64,000 nt of DNA from assembly GCA_011959805.1 (NCBI GenBank), contig BLMC01000007.1, positions 1-64,000 on the forward strand, given 5' to 3'. Source of the stretch: Lachnospiraceae bacterium. GTDB taxonomy: Bacteria > Bacillota > Clostridia > Lachnospirales > Lachnospiraceae. The notes under the pieces were generated by a model. It was given only the letters and a program-made list of their open reading frames with translations. It had not been told where the DNA came from and made no database searches. This document shows, one piece after another, positions 37,677-47,105 of this stretch; the stretch's first letter is position 1; every line of letters starts with the position of its first letter. The translations under genes were made by a program, and so were the position numbers.

Positions 37677-38864
37677 ATGGGATTACTGGGAAAGATTAAG
37701 GGACTGTTTACTCGTCAACAGGAGGAAGACGAAAATGTGTACCGACCAGACTGGGAGGAGGAGCGCTTAAAGCGCGATAATATTGACATGCATGATAAAA
37801 TGCAGCGGGAGCATTATGTCAAGGCATGTTTGGAACAGATGTCAGAAGCGTCTAAAGAGTTGGATGCCCTTGGCGGAGAATATAATCTTGTGACATCTTA
37901 TCTGACAGATATGGAGGAGATTGAAGCACAGCCAGACGAAGTTAAGGAACAGCTAAAAACCTACGCTGGAAAAATTTTGGAGTTGGAGAGCAATCGGGAG
38001 AAACTCGATAAAAAGAGGCGTGCTATGAAACCAGAGGATTATCTACGCATGGAGCGCGTAGAACAGTATATGCCAGAAGGATACCGTAGACTGAAAGAGG
38101 CAGAAGACTATCAGGTATTGGTGAAGAAGGATATGGGAAGGCTTGAGGGTGAACGTCATGCCTACTATTTTAGAAAAAATGAGCTTCAGAATACAATGCG
38201 GAATATGAAGGGGATTACATTTATGTGTGTCGGTTCCATGTTGTTTTTGATCCTTCTACTCACAATTATCAGTACAGCGTGGCATTTGGATGTTTCACTT
38301 GGATATGCGATTGCTGTGTTGGTTGCGGCGACGACGTTGGCTTTTGTGTTTGTAAAGTTTCATGAGTCACAGCGAGAACTGGTGCGCGTCGAAAAAGGGA
38401 TTAACAAGCTTGTACTGCTGCATAATACTGTGAAAATTCGCTATGTAAACAATACAAATCTTTTGGAATATCTGTATGTGAAATACGATGTGAACAGTTC
38501 TAATGAGCTTAAAAAATTATGGGATAAGTATTTGGAAGAGAATATTCACCGTGAGCAGGAAAAGCAGATGGAGCAAGATATGGATTTCAATGAGGCAGCA
38601 CTAATTAAGCTTTTGCGTCGCTGTAATCTTGCAGACCCAAATATTTGGCTTCATCAGGCAGCAGCGCTGATTGACAACAAAGAGATGGTTGAAATCCGGC
38701 ATGGGCTGATTATTCGGCGCCAAAAGCTTAGAAAACAGATGGAGTATAATGCTAAGGTAGCCCAAGATGCACAGGATGAAGTGAAAGATATTGTGGATAA
38801 TTATCCAGAATATGCAGATAAAATTTTGGACCTGGTGTCAGTTTTTGAAAAAGCGCTTGCATAA
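37677..38864 (+). CDS. Membrane protein with coiled coils, last gene of the Hsp70-like operon
   Basis: A 395-residue protein. Residues 1-175 are charged and helical (MGLLGKIKGLFTRQQEEDEN, ending in a long coiled coil with ILELESNREKLDKKRRAMK). Two adjacent transmembrane helices at about 180-225 (ITFMCVGSMLFLILLLTIIS and LGYAIAVLVAATTLAFVFV) place both ends on the cytoplasmic side. The C-terminal 170 residues are again helical and charged. No enzyme motif is seen. It begins 19 bp after the TPR gene stop and could dock the other three products at the membrane. purC follows after 38 bp without a visible terminator. Confidence 0.7.
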   Translation: MGLLGKIKGLFTRQQEEDENVYRPDWEEERLKRDNIDMHDKMQREHYVKACLEQMSEASKELDALGGEYNLVTSYLTDMEEIEAQPDEVKEQLKTYAGKILELESNREKLDKKRRAMKPEDYLRMERVEQYMPEGYRRLKEAEDYQVLVKKDMGRLEGERHAYYFRKNELQNTMRNMKGITFMCVGSMLFLILLLTIISTAWHLDVSLGYAIAVLVAATTLAFVFVKFHESQRELVRVEKGINKLVLLHNTVKIRYVNNTNLLEYLYVKYDVNSSNELKKLWDKYLEENIHREQEKQMEQDMDFNEAALIKLLRRCNLADPNIWLHQAAALIDNKEMVEIRHGLIIRRQKLRKQMEYNAKVAQDAQDEVKDIVDNYPEYADKILDLVSVFEKALA

Positions 38865-38902
38865 AGTGTCAGAGAAAATTATAGAATTAGGAGGAGAAAA
38901 AA

Positions 38903-39775
38903 ATGCAGGAATTTGCACCAATAAAAGAAGGTAAGGTACGTGAGATATATGATAATGGAGATAGTTTGATTATTGTAGCAACAGACAGGATTTCCGCTTT
39001 TGATGTCATCTTGAAGAATAAGATTACGAACAAGGGGGCGATACTTACACAAATGTCAAAGTTCTGGTTTGATTTTACCAAAGATGTTGTTCCAAATCAT
39101 ATGATTTCTGTGGATGTTAAGGATATGCCTGAATTTTTTCAGAAGGAACAATTTGCGGGAAAGAGTATGATGTGTCGCAAACTTGAGATGATTCCAGTAG
39201 AGTGTATTGTACGTGGATACATTACAGGTAGTGGCTGGGCAAGTTATATCGAAAATGGTACAGTGTGTGGCATAAAGCTTCCAGAGGGTTTACAGGAGTC
39301 TGAGAAGCTTCCAGAGCCAATTTATACTCCGAGTACAAAGGCTGAATTAGGGGTACATGATGAGAATATTTCCTTTGAGCGCAGTATTGAGGTGTTAGAA
39401 GCACAGTTCCCAGGAAAGGGTGAGGAGTATGCTATTAAGATTAAAGAGGCTACAATTGCGCTGTATAAAAAGTGTGCAGCATATGCATTGAGCAAAGGAA
39501 TTATTATTGCAGATACGAAATTTGAGTTTGGTCTTGACGAGGATGGGAACTTGGTGTTGGGCGATGAGATGCTTACTCCAGACAGTTCTCGCTTTTGGCC
39601 GCTTGAGGGATATGAGGCTGGAAAGGGACAACCTTCTTTTGATAAACAGTATGTGAGAGATTGGCTAAAGGCAAATCCAGACAATGATAATTTGCTGCCA
39701 GAAGAGGTTGTTACCAGAACTGTCGATAAATATAAAGAAGCATTTGCACTGCTTACAGGAAAAGAGTTTGTGTAG
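38903..39775 (+). CDS. purC: Phosphoribosylaminoimidazole-succinocarboxamide (SAICAR) synthase
   Basis: A 290-residue enzyme that joins aspartate to CAIR in purine synthesis. Signatures are LIIVATDRISAFDVIL near residue 25, ECIVRGYITGSGWASY near 95 and LVLGDEMLTPDSSRFWP near 215. This is the long form, about 290 residues as in yeast, rather than the 240-residue form of Bacillus. AGGAGG precedes ATG 38903. It lies just upstream of purB and purA, an arrangement not of the usual Bacillus pur operon; the CAIR-forming genes are not in this window. Confidence 0.96.
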   Translation: MQEFAPIKEGKVREIYDNGDSLIIVATDRISAFDVILKNKITNKGAILTQMSKFWFDFTKDVVPNHMISVDVKDMPEFFQKEQFAGKSMMCRKLEMIPVECIVRGYITGSGWASYIENGTVCGIKLPEGLQESEKLPEPIYTPSTKAELGVHDENISFERSIEVLEAQFPGKGEEYAIKIKEATIALYKKCAAYALSKGIIIADTKFEFGLDEDGNLVLGDEMLTPDSSRFWPLEGYEAGKGQPSFDKQYVRDWLKANPDNDNLLPEEVVTRTVDKYKEAFALLTGKEFV

Positions 39776-39823
39776 CATTTCACAGTAAAATATAGGGGAG
39801 TATGTAGGATATTCGCGGCAATT

Positions 39824-39850
39824 TTGACAAATAATATGGTAGGATAGAAT
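39824..39850 (+). promoter_or_regulatory. Possible purB promoter
   Basis: A consensus -35 TTGACA (39824-39829) is followed after 15 bases by TAGAAT (39845-39850). The spacer is shorter than the optimum of 17. It lies 12 bp before purB. Confidence 0.4.
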
Positions 39851-39862
39851 GAGGAGAAAAGT

Positions 39863-41314
39863 ATGAGTACAGACAGATATACAAGCCCCCTTTCTGAGCG
39901 TTATGCCAGCAAGGAAATGCAATATATTTTTTCGCAAGATATGAAGTTTAAGACATGGAGGCGTCTTTGGATTGCTCTGGCGGAGACAGAGATGGAGCTT
40001 GGACTGAGTGAGAATGGTAAGCCAGTGATTTCACAGGAACAAATTGATGAGCTTAAGGCACATGCTGAGGACATTAATTATGAGGTGGCAAGAGAGCGTG
40101 AAAAACTGGTGCGACATGATGTAATGAGCCATGTATACGCTTATGGACAACAGTGTCCAAAGGCAGCGGGAATTATTCATCTAGGGGCGACTTCTTGTTA
40201 TGTGGGAGATAACACGGATATTATTGTGATGTATGAGGCAATGAAGCTTGTACACAAAAAATTAGTGAATGTAATTTATGTGCTTGCGAAATTCGCAGAG
40301 CAATATAAGAGTCTTCCTACACTCGCATTTACACACTTTCAGCCTGCACAGCCCACTACAGTAGGGAAGCGTGCGACGCTCTGGATGCAGGAATTTTTGA
40401 TGGATCTGGAAGACTTAGAGTATGTAATGAAAAGCTTGAAACTGTTGGGTTCCAAAGGAACGACAGGTACACAGGCAAGCTTTCTGGAACTTTTCGATGG
40501 GGATCAAGAAACAATTGATAAGATTGACCCTATGATTGCGGCAAAAATGGGCTTTAAAGAGTGCTATGCGGTATCTGGACAGACATATTCCAGAAAGGTG
40601 GATACCAGAGTGGCGAATATTCTTGCAGGGATTGCGGCAAGTGCGCATAAGATGTCAAATGATATTCGGTTATTGCAGCATCTAAAAGAAGTGGAAGAGC
40701 CTTTTGAGAAAAATCAGATTGGTTCGTCAGCGATGGCATACAAGAGAAATCCAATGCGTTCTGAACGCATTGCATCTTTGTCTCGATATGTGATGATCGA
40801 TGCCCTAAATCCGGCAATTACATCTGCGACACAATGGTTTGAGCGGACTCTGGATGATTCAGCGAACAAGAGGCTTTCAATACCGGAAGGATTTCTCGCA
40901 ATTGATGGAATCTTAGACTTGTGTCTCAATGTTGTCGATGGACTTGTAGTTTATGACAAGGTAATTACAAAGCACCTGCTGGCAGAACTTCCGTTTATGG
41001 CGACAGAAAATATAATGATGGATGCTGTAAAGAATGGCGGAAACAGACAGGAGCTTCATGAAAAGATTCGCACACTTTCTATGGAAGCAGGAAAAATGGT
41101 CAAGGTGGAAGGAAAGGACAATAATCTATTGGAGCTAATTGCAGCAGACCCAGAGTTTAATTTGACACTAGAACAATTGCAGACGGCGATGGAACCATCC
41201 AAGTATGTAGGCAGATCACCAGTACAGGTTACTGCTTTTCTTGACAAGGTTGTGAAGCCAGTGTTGGAGGCAAATAAGACAGAACTAGGAATTAAGGCAG
41301 AAATTAATGTGTAA
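39863..41314 (+). CDS. purB: Adenylosuccinate lyase
   Basis: A 483-residue lyase of the fumarase/aspartase superfamily, acting twice in purine synthesis (SAICAR to AICAR, adenylosuccinate to AMP). The superfamily signature loop SSAMAYKRNPMRSERI near residue 290 and the substrate segments HLGATSCYVGDNTD and TLAFTHFQPAQPTTVGKR carry the catalytic Ser and His. It is of the longer (about 475-residue) class rather than the 430-residue Bacillus form. ATG 39863 follows a GAGGAG site. Confidence 0.96.
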   Translation: MSTDRYTSPLSERYASKEMQYIFSQDMKFKTWRRLWIALAETEMELGLSENGKPVISQEQIDELKAHAEDINYEVAREREKLVRHDVMSHVYAYGQQCPKAAGIIHLGATSCYVGDNTDIIVMYEAMKLVHKKLVNVIYVLAKFAEQYKSLPTLAFTHFQPAQPTTVGKRATLWMQEFLMDLEDLEYVMKSLKLLGSKGTTGTQASFLELFDGDQETIDKIDPMIAAKMGFKECYAVSGQTYSRKVDTRVANILAGIAASAHKMSNDIRLLQHLKEVEEPFEKNQIGSSAMAYKRNPMRSERIASLSRYVMIDALNPAITSATQWFERTLDDSANKRLSIPEGFLAIDGILDLCLNVVDGLVVYDKVITKHLLAELPFMATENIMMDAVKNGGNRQELHEKIRTLSMEAGKMVKVEGKDNNLLELIAADPEFNLTLEQLQTAMEPSKYVGRSPVQVTAFLDKVVKPVLEANKTELGIKAEINV

Positions 41315-41492
41315 ATATTCTTTACTTATCTATAAAAAAGTTGTATGATTATTAGCGGTGCTTAAAGCATGCAGATATCAATATTTTGTGAGGTATCTGG
41401 TACAATATAGATACAATTTAGTAAGGAAGTGTTTAGAATAATCAATTTGAGATTGTTCTGAGTAGTTTCGAGCAAGAACCGGAGGTATGTCA

Positions 41493-42785
41493 ATGGTAAA
41501 AGCAGTAGTAGGAGCAAACTGGGGCGATGAGGGAAAGGGTAAAATTACCGATATGCTCGCGCGAGAGGCAGATATTATTATCCGTTTTCAGGGAGGTGCA
41601 AACGCAGGACACACAATTGTGAACAATTATGGTAAGTTTGCACTTCACACTCTTCCTTCAGGCGTATTTTATAATCACACGACAAGCATTATAGGGAATG
41701 GTGTGGCGTTGAATATTCCTATCTTGATGGAAGAGATTAAGTCCATTACAGACAGAAATGTACCAATGCCTAAGATTTTGGTATCAGATAGGGCGCAGAT
41801 TGTGATGCCGTATCATATTTTGTTTGATCAGTATGAGGAGGAGCGTCTGGGCGGCAAGTCTTTTGGTTCTACCAAGTCTGGCATTGCGCCTTTTTATTCT
41901 GATAAATACGCAAAGATTGGCTTTCAAGTGAGCGAACTTTTTGATGAAGAACTTTTAAAAGAAAAGATTAAGAGTGTGACTGCACAGAAAAATGTGATTT
42001 TGGAACATCTATATCACAAACCGGCAATTGACTCATCAGAACTTCTTGAGACGTTACATGCCTACAGGGATATGATAAAACCTTTTGTGTGTGATATTTC
42101 TGTGTATCTTGATGAGGCATTAAAAGCTGGAAAGAACATACTCTTAGAGGGGCAACTAGGGACTTTAAAGGACCCAGATCACGGTATTTATCCAATGGTG
42201 ACATCATCATCGACTTTGGCAGCATATGGTGCGATTGGCGCGGGTATACCTCCTTATGAAATTAAGGAAATTTATACTGTTTGTAAGGCGTACTCTTCAT
42301 CGGTGGGAGCAGGTGCTTTTGTATCCGAGATTTTTGGCGAGGAGGCAGAAGAACTTAGACGCCGTGGTGGAGATGGCGGAGAGTATGGCGCTACAACAGG
42401 TCGTCCAAGGCGTATGGGGTGGTTTGACTGTGTAGCTTCTAAGTATGGTTGTCGTTTGCAAGGCACAACAGATGTCTGCTTTACTGTGCTTGATGTATTG
42501 GGCTATCTGGATGAGATTCCAGTATGTACTGGATATGAGATTGACGGAGAGGTCACAACACAATTTCCCGTCACAGCAAAACTTGGTAAGGCAAAGCCAA
42601 TATTCACTGTACTACCAGGTTGGAAGTCAGATATTAGAGGGATTAGAAACTACGAAGAGTTACCAGAAAATTGTCGCAGATATGTTGAATTTATTGAAAA
42701 ACAAATTGGTTATCCAATTACACTTGTGAGCAATGGACCTGCTAGAGATGACATTATATATAGAAAAAGCATATTAACAAAATGA
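41493..42785 (+). CDS. purA: Adenylosuccinate synthetase
   Basis: A 430-residue GTP-dependent enzyme joining aspartate to IMP on the way to AMP. The N-terminal GANWGDEGKGK P-loop, the segment GGANAGHTIV with the catalytic His, and TTGRPRRMGWFDCVA are intact. ATG 41493 is chosen because GGAGG at 41481-41485 gives 7 bases of spacing; ATG 41487 would leave one base. It lies 178 bp after purB and is closed by its own terminator. No purine riboswitch is visible upstream. Confidence 0.96.
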   Translation: MVKAVVGANWGDEGKGKITDMLAREADIIIRFQGGANAGHTIVNNYGKFALHTLPSGVFYNHTTSIIGNGVALNIPILMEEIKSITDRNVPMPKILVSDRAQIVMPYHILFDQYEEERLGGKSFGSTKSGIAPFYSDKYAKIGFQVSELFDEELLKEKIKSVTAQKNVILEHLYHKPAIDSSELLETLHAYRDMIKPFVCDISVYLDEALKAGKNILLEGQLGTLKDPDHGIYPMVTSSSTLAAYGAIGAGIPPYEIKEIYTVCKAYSSSVGAGAFVSEIFGEEAEELRRRGGDGGEYGATTGRPRRMGWFDCVASKYGCRLQGTTDVCFTVLDVLGYLDEIPVCTGYEIDGEVTTQFPVTAKLGKAKPIFTVLPGWKSDIRGIRNYEELPENCRRYVEFIEKQIGYPITLVSNGPARDDIIYRKSILTK

Positions 42786-42800
42786 GATAACAATTTTTAT

Positions 42801-42843
42801 AAACCGTCGCAAGGGTGTATTTACTAATTTTGCGGCGGTTTTT
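42801..42843 (+). terminator. Terminator of purA
   Basis: AAACCGTCGCAA (42801-42812) pairs with TTGCGGCGGTTT (42830-42841; one G-U pair) and a T-run follows. Confidence 0.85.
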
Positions 42844-42897
42844 GCTTTGTGTATACAAGTATTTAAGTGAAGTGGGATAGTAAGTTGACAGATATCT

Positions 42898-42939
42898 AAC
42901 ACGCCAGTAGAGAAAATCTTTATTACTCGATTTTGGGTT
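42898..42939 (+). repeat. Fragment of the dispersed hairpin repeat
   Basis: Only the 3' hairpin is left: CGCCAGTAGAGAAAATCTTTATTACTCGATT. It lies after the purA terminator, matching the setting of the other copies. Confidence 0.4.
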
Positions 42940-42958
42940 TTGAAAATAGAAGGATTTC

Positions 42959-42987
42959 TTGATATATTTTGTAAATTATGTTATACT
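42959..42987 (+). promoter_or_regulatory. Sigma-A promoter of the nucleoside-transport genes
   Basis: TTGATA (42959-42964), 17-base spacer, TATACT (42982-42987). This near-consensus promoter lies 80 bp before the lipoprotein start. Confidence 0.75.
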
Positions 42988-43067
42988 GTGAACGTCTTCA
43001 AACAAATCATGCAGCAAAATTTGTTGCACATAAGTTCGTCATGTATATGACAAAGGAGGAAATTTTT

Positions 43068-44354
43068 ATGAAGAAGAAAGTATTGTCACTGGTACTGACA
43101 GCTACAATGGTAATGTCATTGGCAGCATGTGGTTCAGACAAGAATGCAGGCGGAGATGCAAATGCAAACACAGGAAATGCCGAGGCGGAGAAAACGGATA
43201 CCAGTGCGGCGGGAGCAGATAATGCGGAGGCAACAGGGACAGAAAATGCAGATTCAACAGAGACAGCGGTGTCTGATATGAATATTGCAATGGTTACAGA
43301 CTCCGGTGATATTACGGATCAAAGTTTTAACCAGACAACCTATGAATCCTGCAAAAGTTGGGCAGAGACTAATAATGTGCCATTCACATACTATAAACCG
43401 GACAGTGATTCTGATGAGGCGCGAAATGCTAGTATTGATCAGGCTGTGGCAGGAGGGGCGAATGTCATTGTTTTGCCAGGGTATATGTTTGCAGCAGCGG
43501 TTGTTGCTCAGCCAGAATTGTATCCAGATGTCAAGTTTGTAGCGTTGGATGTCAGTGCAGGTGATATCTGTGAAAAAGGAGTAGGAGAAGGTTATACTTA
43601 TAACCCAGCAGACTATAATGTGACAGATTATTACAATGAGGAGAACGTTTACTGCTGTACGTATCAGGAAGAACTTTCAGGATATATGGCAGGATATGCG
43701 GCTGTAAAGTCTGGTTATAAGCATCTAGGATTTTTGGGTGGTATGTCTGTTCCAGCAGTTACTCGCTTTGGATATGGTTATGTGCAGGGAATTGATGCGG
43801 CAGCAACAGAACTTGGCATTGCAAGTGAAGTGGAAGTAGAATATGTATGTGGCGGACAGTTTTATGGTGATGCTGATATCACAAGTGCTATGGATACATG
43901 GTACGGAACAAAAAATGTAGAAGTTGTGTTTGCTTGTGGAGGTGGCATCTATACCTCAGCGGCAGAGGCAGCAGGAAAAGTGGATGGAAAGGTGATTGGT
44001 GTAGATTCCGATCAGCAGCCAATTATTGATGGAAAGTATGGACAAGGTATGACAGTCACTTCTGCAATGAAAGGACTTTCAGCAACTGTCAACAGTGTTC
44101 TTACGGATATTAGGGATGGAAATTGGGGTGAGTATGCAGGAAAGATTGAGAATCTTGGACTTGTCTCAGAAAATCCAGAAGAAAATTATGTGCAGTTACC
44201 AATTAGTACAACACAGTGGAGTGACACCTTTACTGAGGATGATTATCGAGCATTAGTTAAGGCAATGTACAGCGGAGAGGTTACAGTGTCCAGTGACATC
44301 TCAGCGATGCCGTCAACAACAGTAAAAGTAACAGATTACGGCAGCATTAAGTAA
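43068..44354 (+). CDS. BMP-family nucleoside-binding lipoprotein
   Basis: A 428-residue lipoprotein. The signal peptide MKKKVLSLVLTATMVMSLAACG ends in the lipobox LAAC. An Ala/Glu/Asn-rich linker of about 40 residues precedes a basic-membrane-protein (PnrA/Med) fold starting at MNIAMVTDSGDITDQSFNQ, the classic BMP signature. BMP proteins bind purine nucleosides for ABC import. AAGGAGG precedes ATG 43068. The three transporter genes follow after an internal terminator-like hairpin. Position next to purA fits a purine salvage role. Confidence 0.92.
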   Translation: MKKKVLSLVLTATMVMSLAACGSDKNAGGDANANTGNAEAEKTDTSAAGADNAEATGTENADSTETAVSDMNIAMVTDSGDITDQSFNQTTYESCKSWAETNNVPFTYYKPDSDSDEARNASIDQAVAGGANVIVLPGYMFAAAVVAQPELYPDVKFVALDVSAGDICEKGVGEGYTYNPADYNVTDYYNEENVYCCTYQEELSGYMAGYAAVKSGYKHLGFLGGMSVPAVTRFGYGYVQGIDAAATELGIASEVEVEYVCGGQFYGDADITSAMDTWYGTKNVEVVFACGGGIYTSAAEAAGKVDGKVIGVDSDQQPIIDGKYGQGMTVTSAMKGLSATVNSVLTDIRDGNWGEYAGKIENLGLVSENPEENYVQLPISTTQWSDTFTEDDYRALVKAMYSGEVTVSSDISAMPSTTVKVTDYGSIK

Positions 44355-44377
44355 TAAACAGAAACTATTTTTTAAAT

Positions 44378-44408
44378 AAAAGGGAGGATAGAAAACTCCC
44401 TTTTTTTT
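44378..44408 (+). terminator. Internal terminator between binding protein and ABC genes
   Basis: AAAAGGGAG (44378-44386) pairs with CTCCCTTTT (44396-44404), followed by more T. Partial read-through here would give more lipoprotein than membrane components. Confidence 0.8.
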
Positions 44409-44439
44409 AACAGATTTGTATGGAAGGAGGTAACAAAAG

Positions 44440-45975
44440 ATGGCGGAGTATGCAATTGAAATGTTGAATATTACCAAGAAATTTCCAGGCATCATAGCAA
44501 ATGATAATATTACATTGCAGTTGAAAAAAGGTGAGATTCATGCGCTGCTTGGAGAAAATGGGGCAGGCAAATCAACATTGATGAGCGTGCTTTTTGGCTT
44601 GTATCAGCCGGAGGAAGGTGAGATTCACAAGGATGGAAAGCGTGTTATCATTAATGACCCAAATGATGCTAATGCGCTGGGAATTGGTATGGTTCATCAG
44701 CACTTCAAGCTTGTGGAGTGTTTTTCTGTTCTCGATAATATTATATTGGGGGTAGAGACTACAAAGGGTGGATTATTACAGAAAGAGGAAGCACGAAAAA
44801 AAGTGGTTGCTTTATCTGGAAAATATGGACTTTCTGTAGACCCAGATGCGATTGTAGAAGATATTACTGTGGGAATGCAGCAGAGAACCGAAATATTAAA
44901 AATGCTTTATCGTGACAATGATATTTTAATATTTGATGAGCCGACAGCAGTGTTGACACCACAAGAGATTAAGGAACTTCTAACAATAATGAAGAATCTT
45001 GCGGCTGAGGGGAAAAGCATTTTATTTATTACGCACAAACTTGCTGAAATTATGCAAGTCGCAGATCGATGCAGTGTGCTTAGAAAGGGAAAGTATATTG
45101 GAACTGTTTCGATAAAGGATACAACTCCAGAAAAACTTTCTGCAATGATGGTAGGACGCGATGTCAATTTTGTTGTGGAAAAGAAACCTTCCAATCCGCG
45201 CGAGGTGGTTTTAGATATCAAAAGTATGACAGTAGCATCAAAACGTCATAAGAATAATGCTGTCAATAATGTGTCTCTTCAAGTGCATAGAGGTGAGATT
45301 GTCTGTATTGCGGGAATTGATGGAAATGGACAGACAGAATTTGTATATGGCTTATCTGGTTTGGAACCGCTTAAGAGTGGAACGATTATAATGAATGGTA
45401 TAGATATCACTCATCTGCCCATTCGTAGACGTTTGACTATGGGCATGAGTCATATTCCTGAGGATAGACATAAGCATGGGCTTGTCTTAGACTATTCTCT
45501 TGAAGGCAATATTGTCTTACAACGATATTTTGAGCCACAGTTTACAAATCCATTTGGATTTCTGAAAAAAAAGGAAATCCGAAAATATGCGAATCGATTA
45601 ATAGAGCAGTATGATGTGCGTTCTGGTCAAGGCGCAGTGACAAAAGCGCGTTCTATGTCCGGCGGTAATCAGCAAAAGGCAATTATTGCACGAGAAATTG
45701 ATAAGAATCCTGAACTTTTGATTGCGGTTCAGCCAACTAGAGGACTTGATGTTGGTGCGATTGAGTATATTCATAAACAATTGGTAGCACAGAGGGATGC
45801 TGGAAAAGGTGTTTTGCTGGTTAGCTTGGAATTAGATGAGGTTATGAATGTATCTGATAGAATCCTTGTGATGTATGAAGGAGAAATTGTAGGAGAGTTT
45901 GATCCGAAAAAAGTTACTGTTGAGGAACTGGGACTATACATGGCAGGATCAAAGAGGAAGGAGGCAGCAAAATGA
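44440..45975 (+). CDS. Nucleoside ABC transporter ATP-binding protein (double ABC)
   Basis: A 511-residue protein with two ABC domains in tandem, as in YufO/NupO. The first has GENGAGKST, a signature region with VGMQQRTEILKML and DEPTAVLTP. The second has GIDGNGQTE in place of a standard Walker A, SMSGGNQQKAIIAREI and AVQPTRGLDVGA instead of a normal Walker B Asp-Glu, so one site is likely degenerate, which is normal in this sugar/nucleoside subfamily. GGAGG lies before ATG 44440. The stop overlaps the next permease by 4 bp. Confidence 0.93.
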   Translation: MAEYAIEMLNITKKFPGIIANDNITLQLKKGEIHALLGENGAGKSTLMSVLFGLYQPEEGEIHKDGKRVIINDPNDANALGIGMVHQHFKLVECFSVLDNIILGVETTKGGLLQKEEARKKVVALSGKYGLSVDPDAIVEDITVGMQQRTEILKMLYRDNDILIFDEPTAVLTPQEIKELLTIMKNLAAEGKSILFITHKLAEIMQVADRCSVLRKGKYIGTVSIKDTTPEKLSAMMVGRDVNFVVEKKPSNPREVVLDIKSMTVASKRHKNNAVNNVSLQVHRGEIVCIAGIDGNGQTEFVYGLSGLEPLKSGTIIMNGIDITHLPIRRRLTMGMSHIPEDRHKHGLVLDYSLEGNIVLQRYFEPQFTNPFGFLKKKEIRKYANRLIEQYDVRSGQGAVTKARSMSGGNQQKAIIAREIDKNPELLIAVQPTRGLDVGAIEYIHKQLVAQRDAGKGVLLVSLELDEVMNVSDRILVMYEGEIVGEFDPKKVTVEELGLYMAGSKRKEAAK

Positions 45976-47105
45976 GTACAGAACAGAAAAAAGAGGGCAG
46001 CCTTCTAAAGAAATGCATTAGAAATAGTGGATTTCAGACGATTATCGGCTCATTGCTTTGCATTGTGATAGGACTTTTGATTGGTTACATTGTACTTTTG
46101 ATGATTAATCCACAAGGAGCTGGAAAAGCGATTATGGCGATATTAAAAAATTTTCTCTATTATCCTAGCGCGGTTGCAGCAAAAAAGTATTTTGGCACAA
46201 CATTGGTGAAGGCATCGGCACTGTTGATGTGTTCTTTGTCCGTACTGTTTGCATGGAAAGTAGGACTTTTTAATATTGGAGCGGCAGGACAATATGTAAT
46301 TGGGGCAGGTGCATGCCTATATTGTGGATTGAAATTTGGTATGCCTTGGTATGTATGTTTGTTTGCTGCGATTGTAGCAGCCGCCCTTGTGGGAGCAATT
46401 TCAGGAGCACTCAAGGCATATTTCAACGTGAATGAAGTAATTTCTTGTATTATGTTGAATTGGATTGGATTGTATATTGTGAATATGCTTTTGACGAATG
46501 TGAAGGAGCAAACAACACCTTATACTAGACCACTATCCAGTGTAAATAAGAGCGCTCTGTTGCCAAACATGGGGTTAGACAAGCTGTTTTCAAAAAATGA
46601 ATTTGTTACAGTTGGGTTGTTGCTTGCGGTAGTTGCTGCCGTCGCTATATGGATTTTGTTAGAGAAAACAAAGTTTGGCTACGAGTTAAAAGCAACAGGA
46701 CTCAATAAGAATGCAGCAAAGTATTGCGGTATGCGCGAGAAGACAAATATTATTTTGACTATGATGATTGCAGGAGGCTTGGCGGGACTTGGGGCTGGAA
46801 TTTTTTATCTGACAGGAATAGAACAATGGATGGTACAACAAACTTCCGTTCCGGCAATGGGTTTTAATGGGATTGCTGCTGCCTTTCTTGGAGGTTCCAA
46901 TCCAATTGGAGCGATTTTTTCCTCTTATTTTATTCAGCATATTACTAGCGGAGGTACTTACGTTGATAAGACGATGTATTGCTCGCAAATTTCAGATTTA
47001 ATCTCGGCGTTTATCATTTATTTATGTGGTTTTGTATTTTTCTTTAAAGTCCATCTAAATAGATACCTCGATAAAAGGGATGAGAAGAAAGGGGGCGCAA
47101 GATAA
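45972..47105 (+). CDS. Nucleoside ABC transporter permease (NupP-like)
   Basis: A 377-residue permease of the branched-chain/sugar BPD family 2, with about nine hydrophobic segments. GLFNIGAAGQYVIGAGA and the late AMGFNGIAAAFLGGSNPIGA are diagnostic of nucleoside and simple-sugar permeases. It overlaps the ATPase gene by 4 bp and shares one base with the next permease, so all three are translationally coupled. The last 20 residues are charged and cytoplasmic. Confidence 0.92.
   Translation: MSTEQKKEGSLLKKCIRNSGFQTIIGSLLCIVIGLLIGYIVLLMINPQGAGKAIMAILKNFLYYPSAVAAKKYFGTTLVKASALLMCSLSVLFAWKVGLFNIGAAGQYVIGAGACLYCGLKFGMPWYVCLFAAIVAAALVGAISGALKAYFNVNEVISCIMLNWIGLYIVNMLLTNVKEQTTPYTRPLSSVNKSALLPNMGLDKLFSKNEFVTVGLLLAVVAAVAIWILLEKTKFGYELKATGLNKNAAKYCGMREKTNIILTMMIAGGLAGLGAGIFYLTGIEQWMVQQTSVPAMGFNGIAAAFLGGSNPIGAIFSSYFIQHITSGGTYVDKTMYCSQISDLISAFIIYLCGFVFFFKVHLNRYLDKRDEKKGGAR

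Noticed and set aside
41315-41492. Purine riboswitch before purA or the BMP lipoprotein gene
   Set aside because: The conserved three-way-junction bases are not present in either leader.
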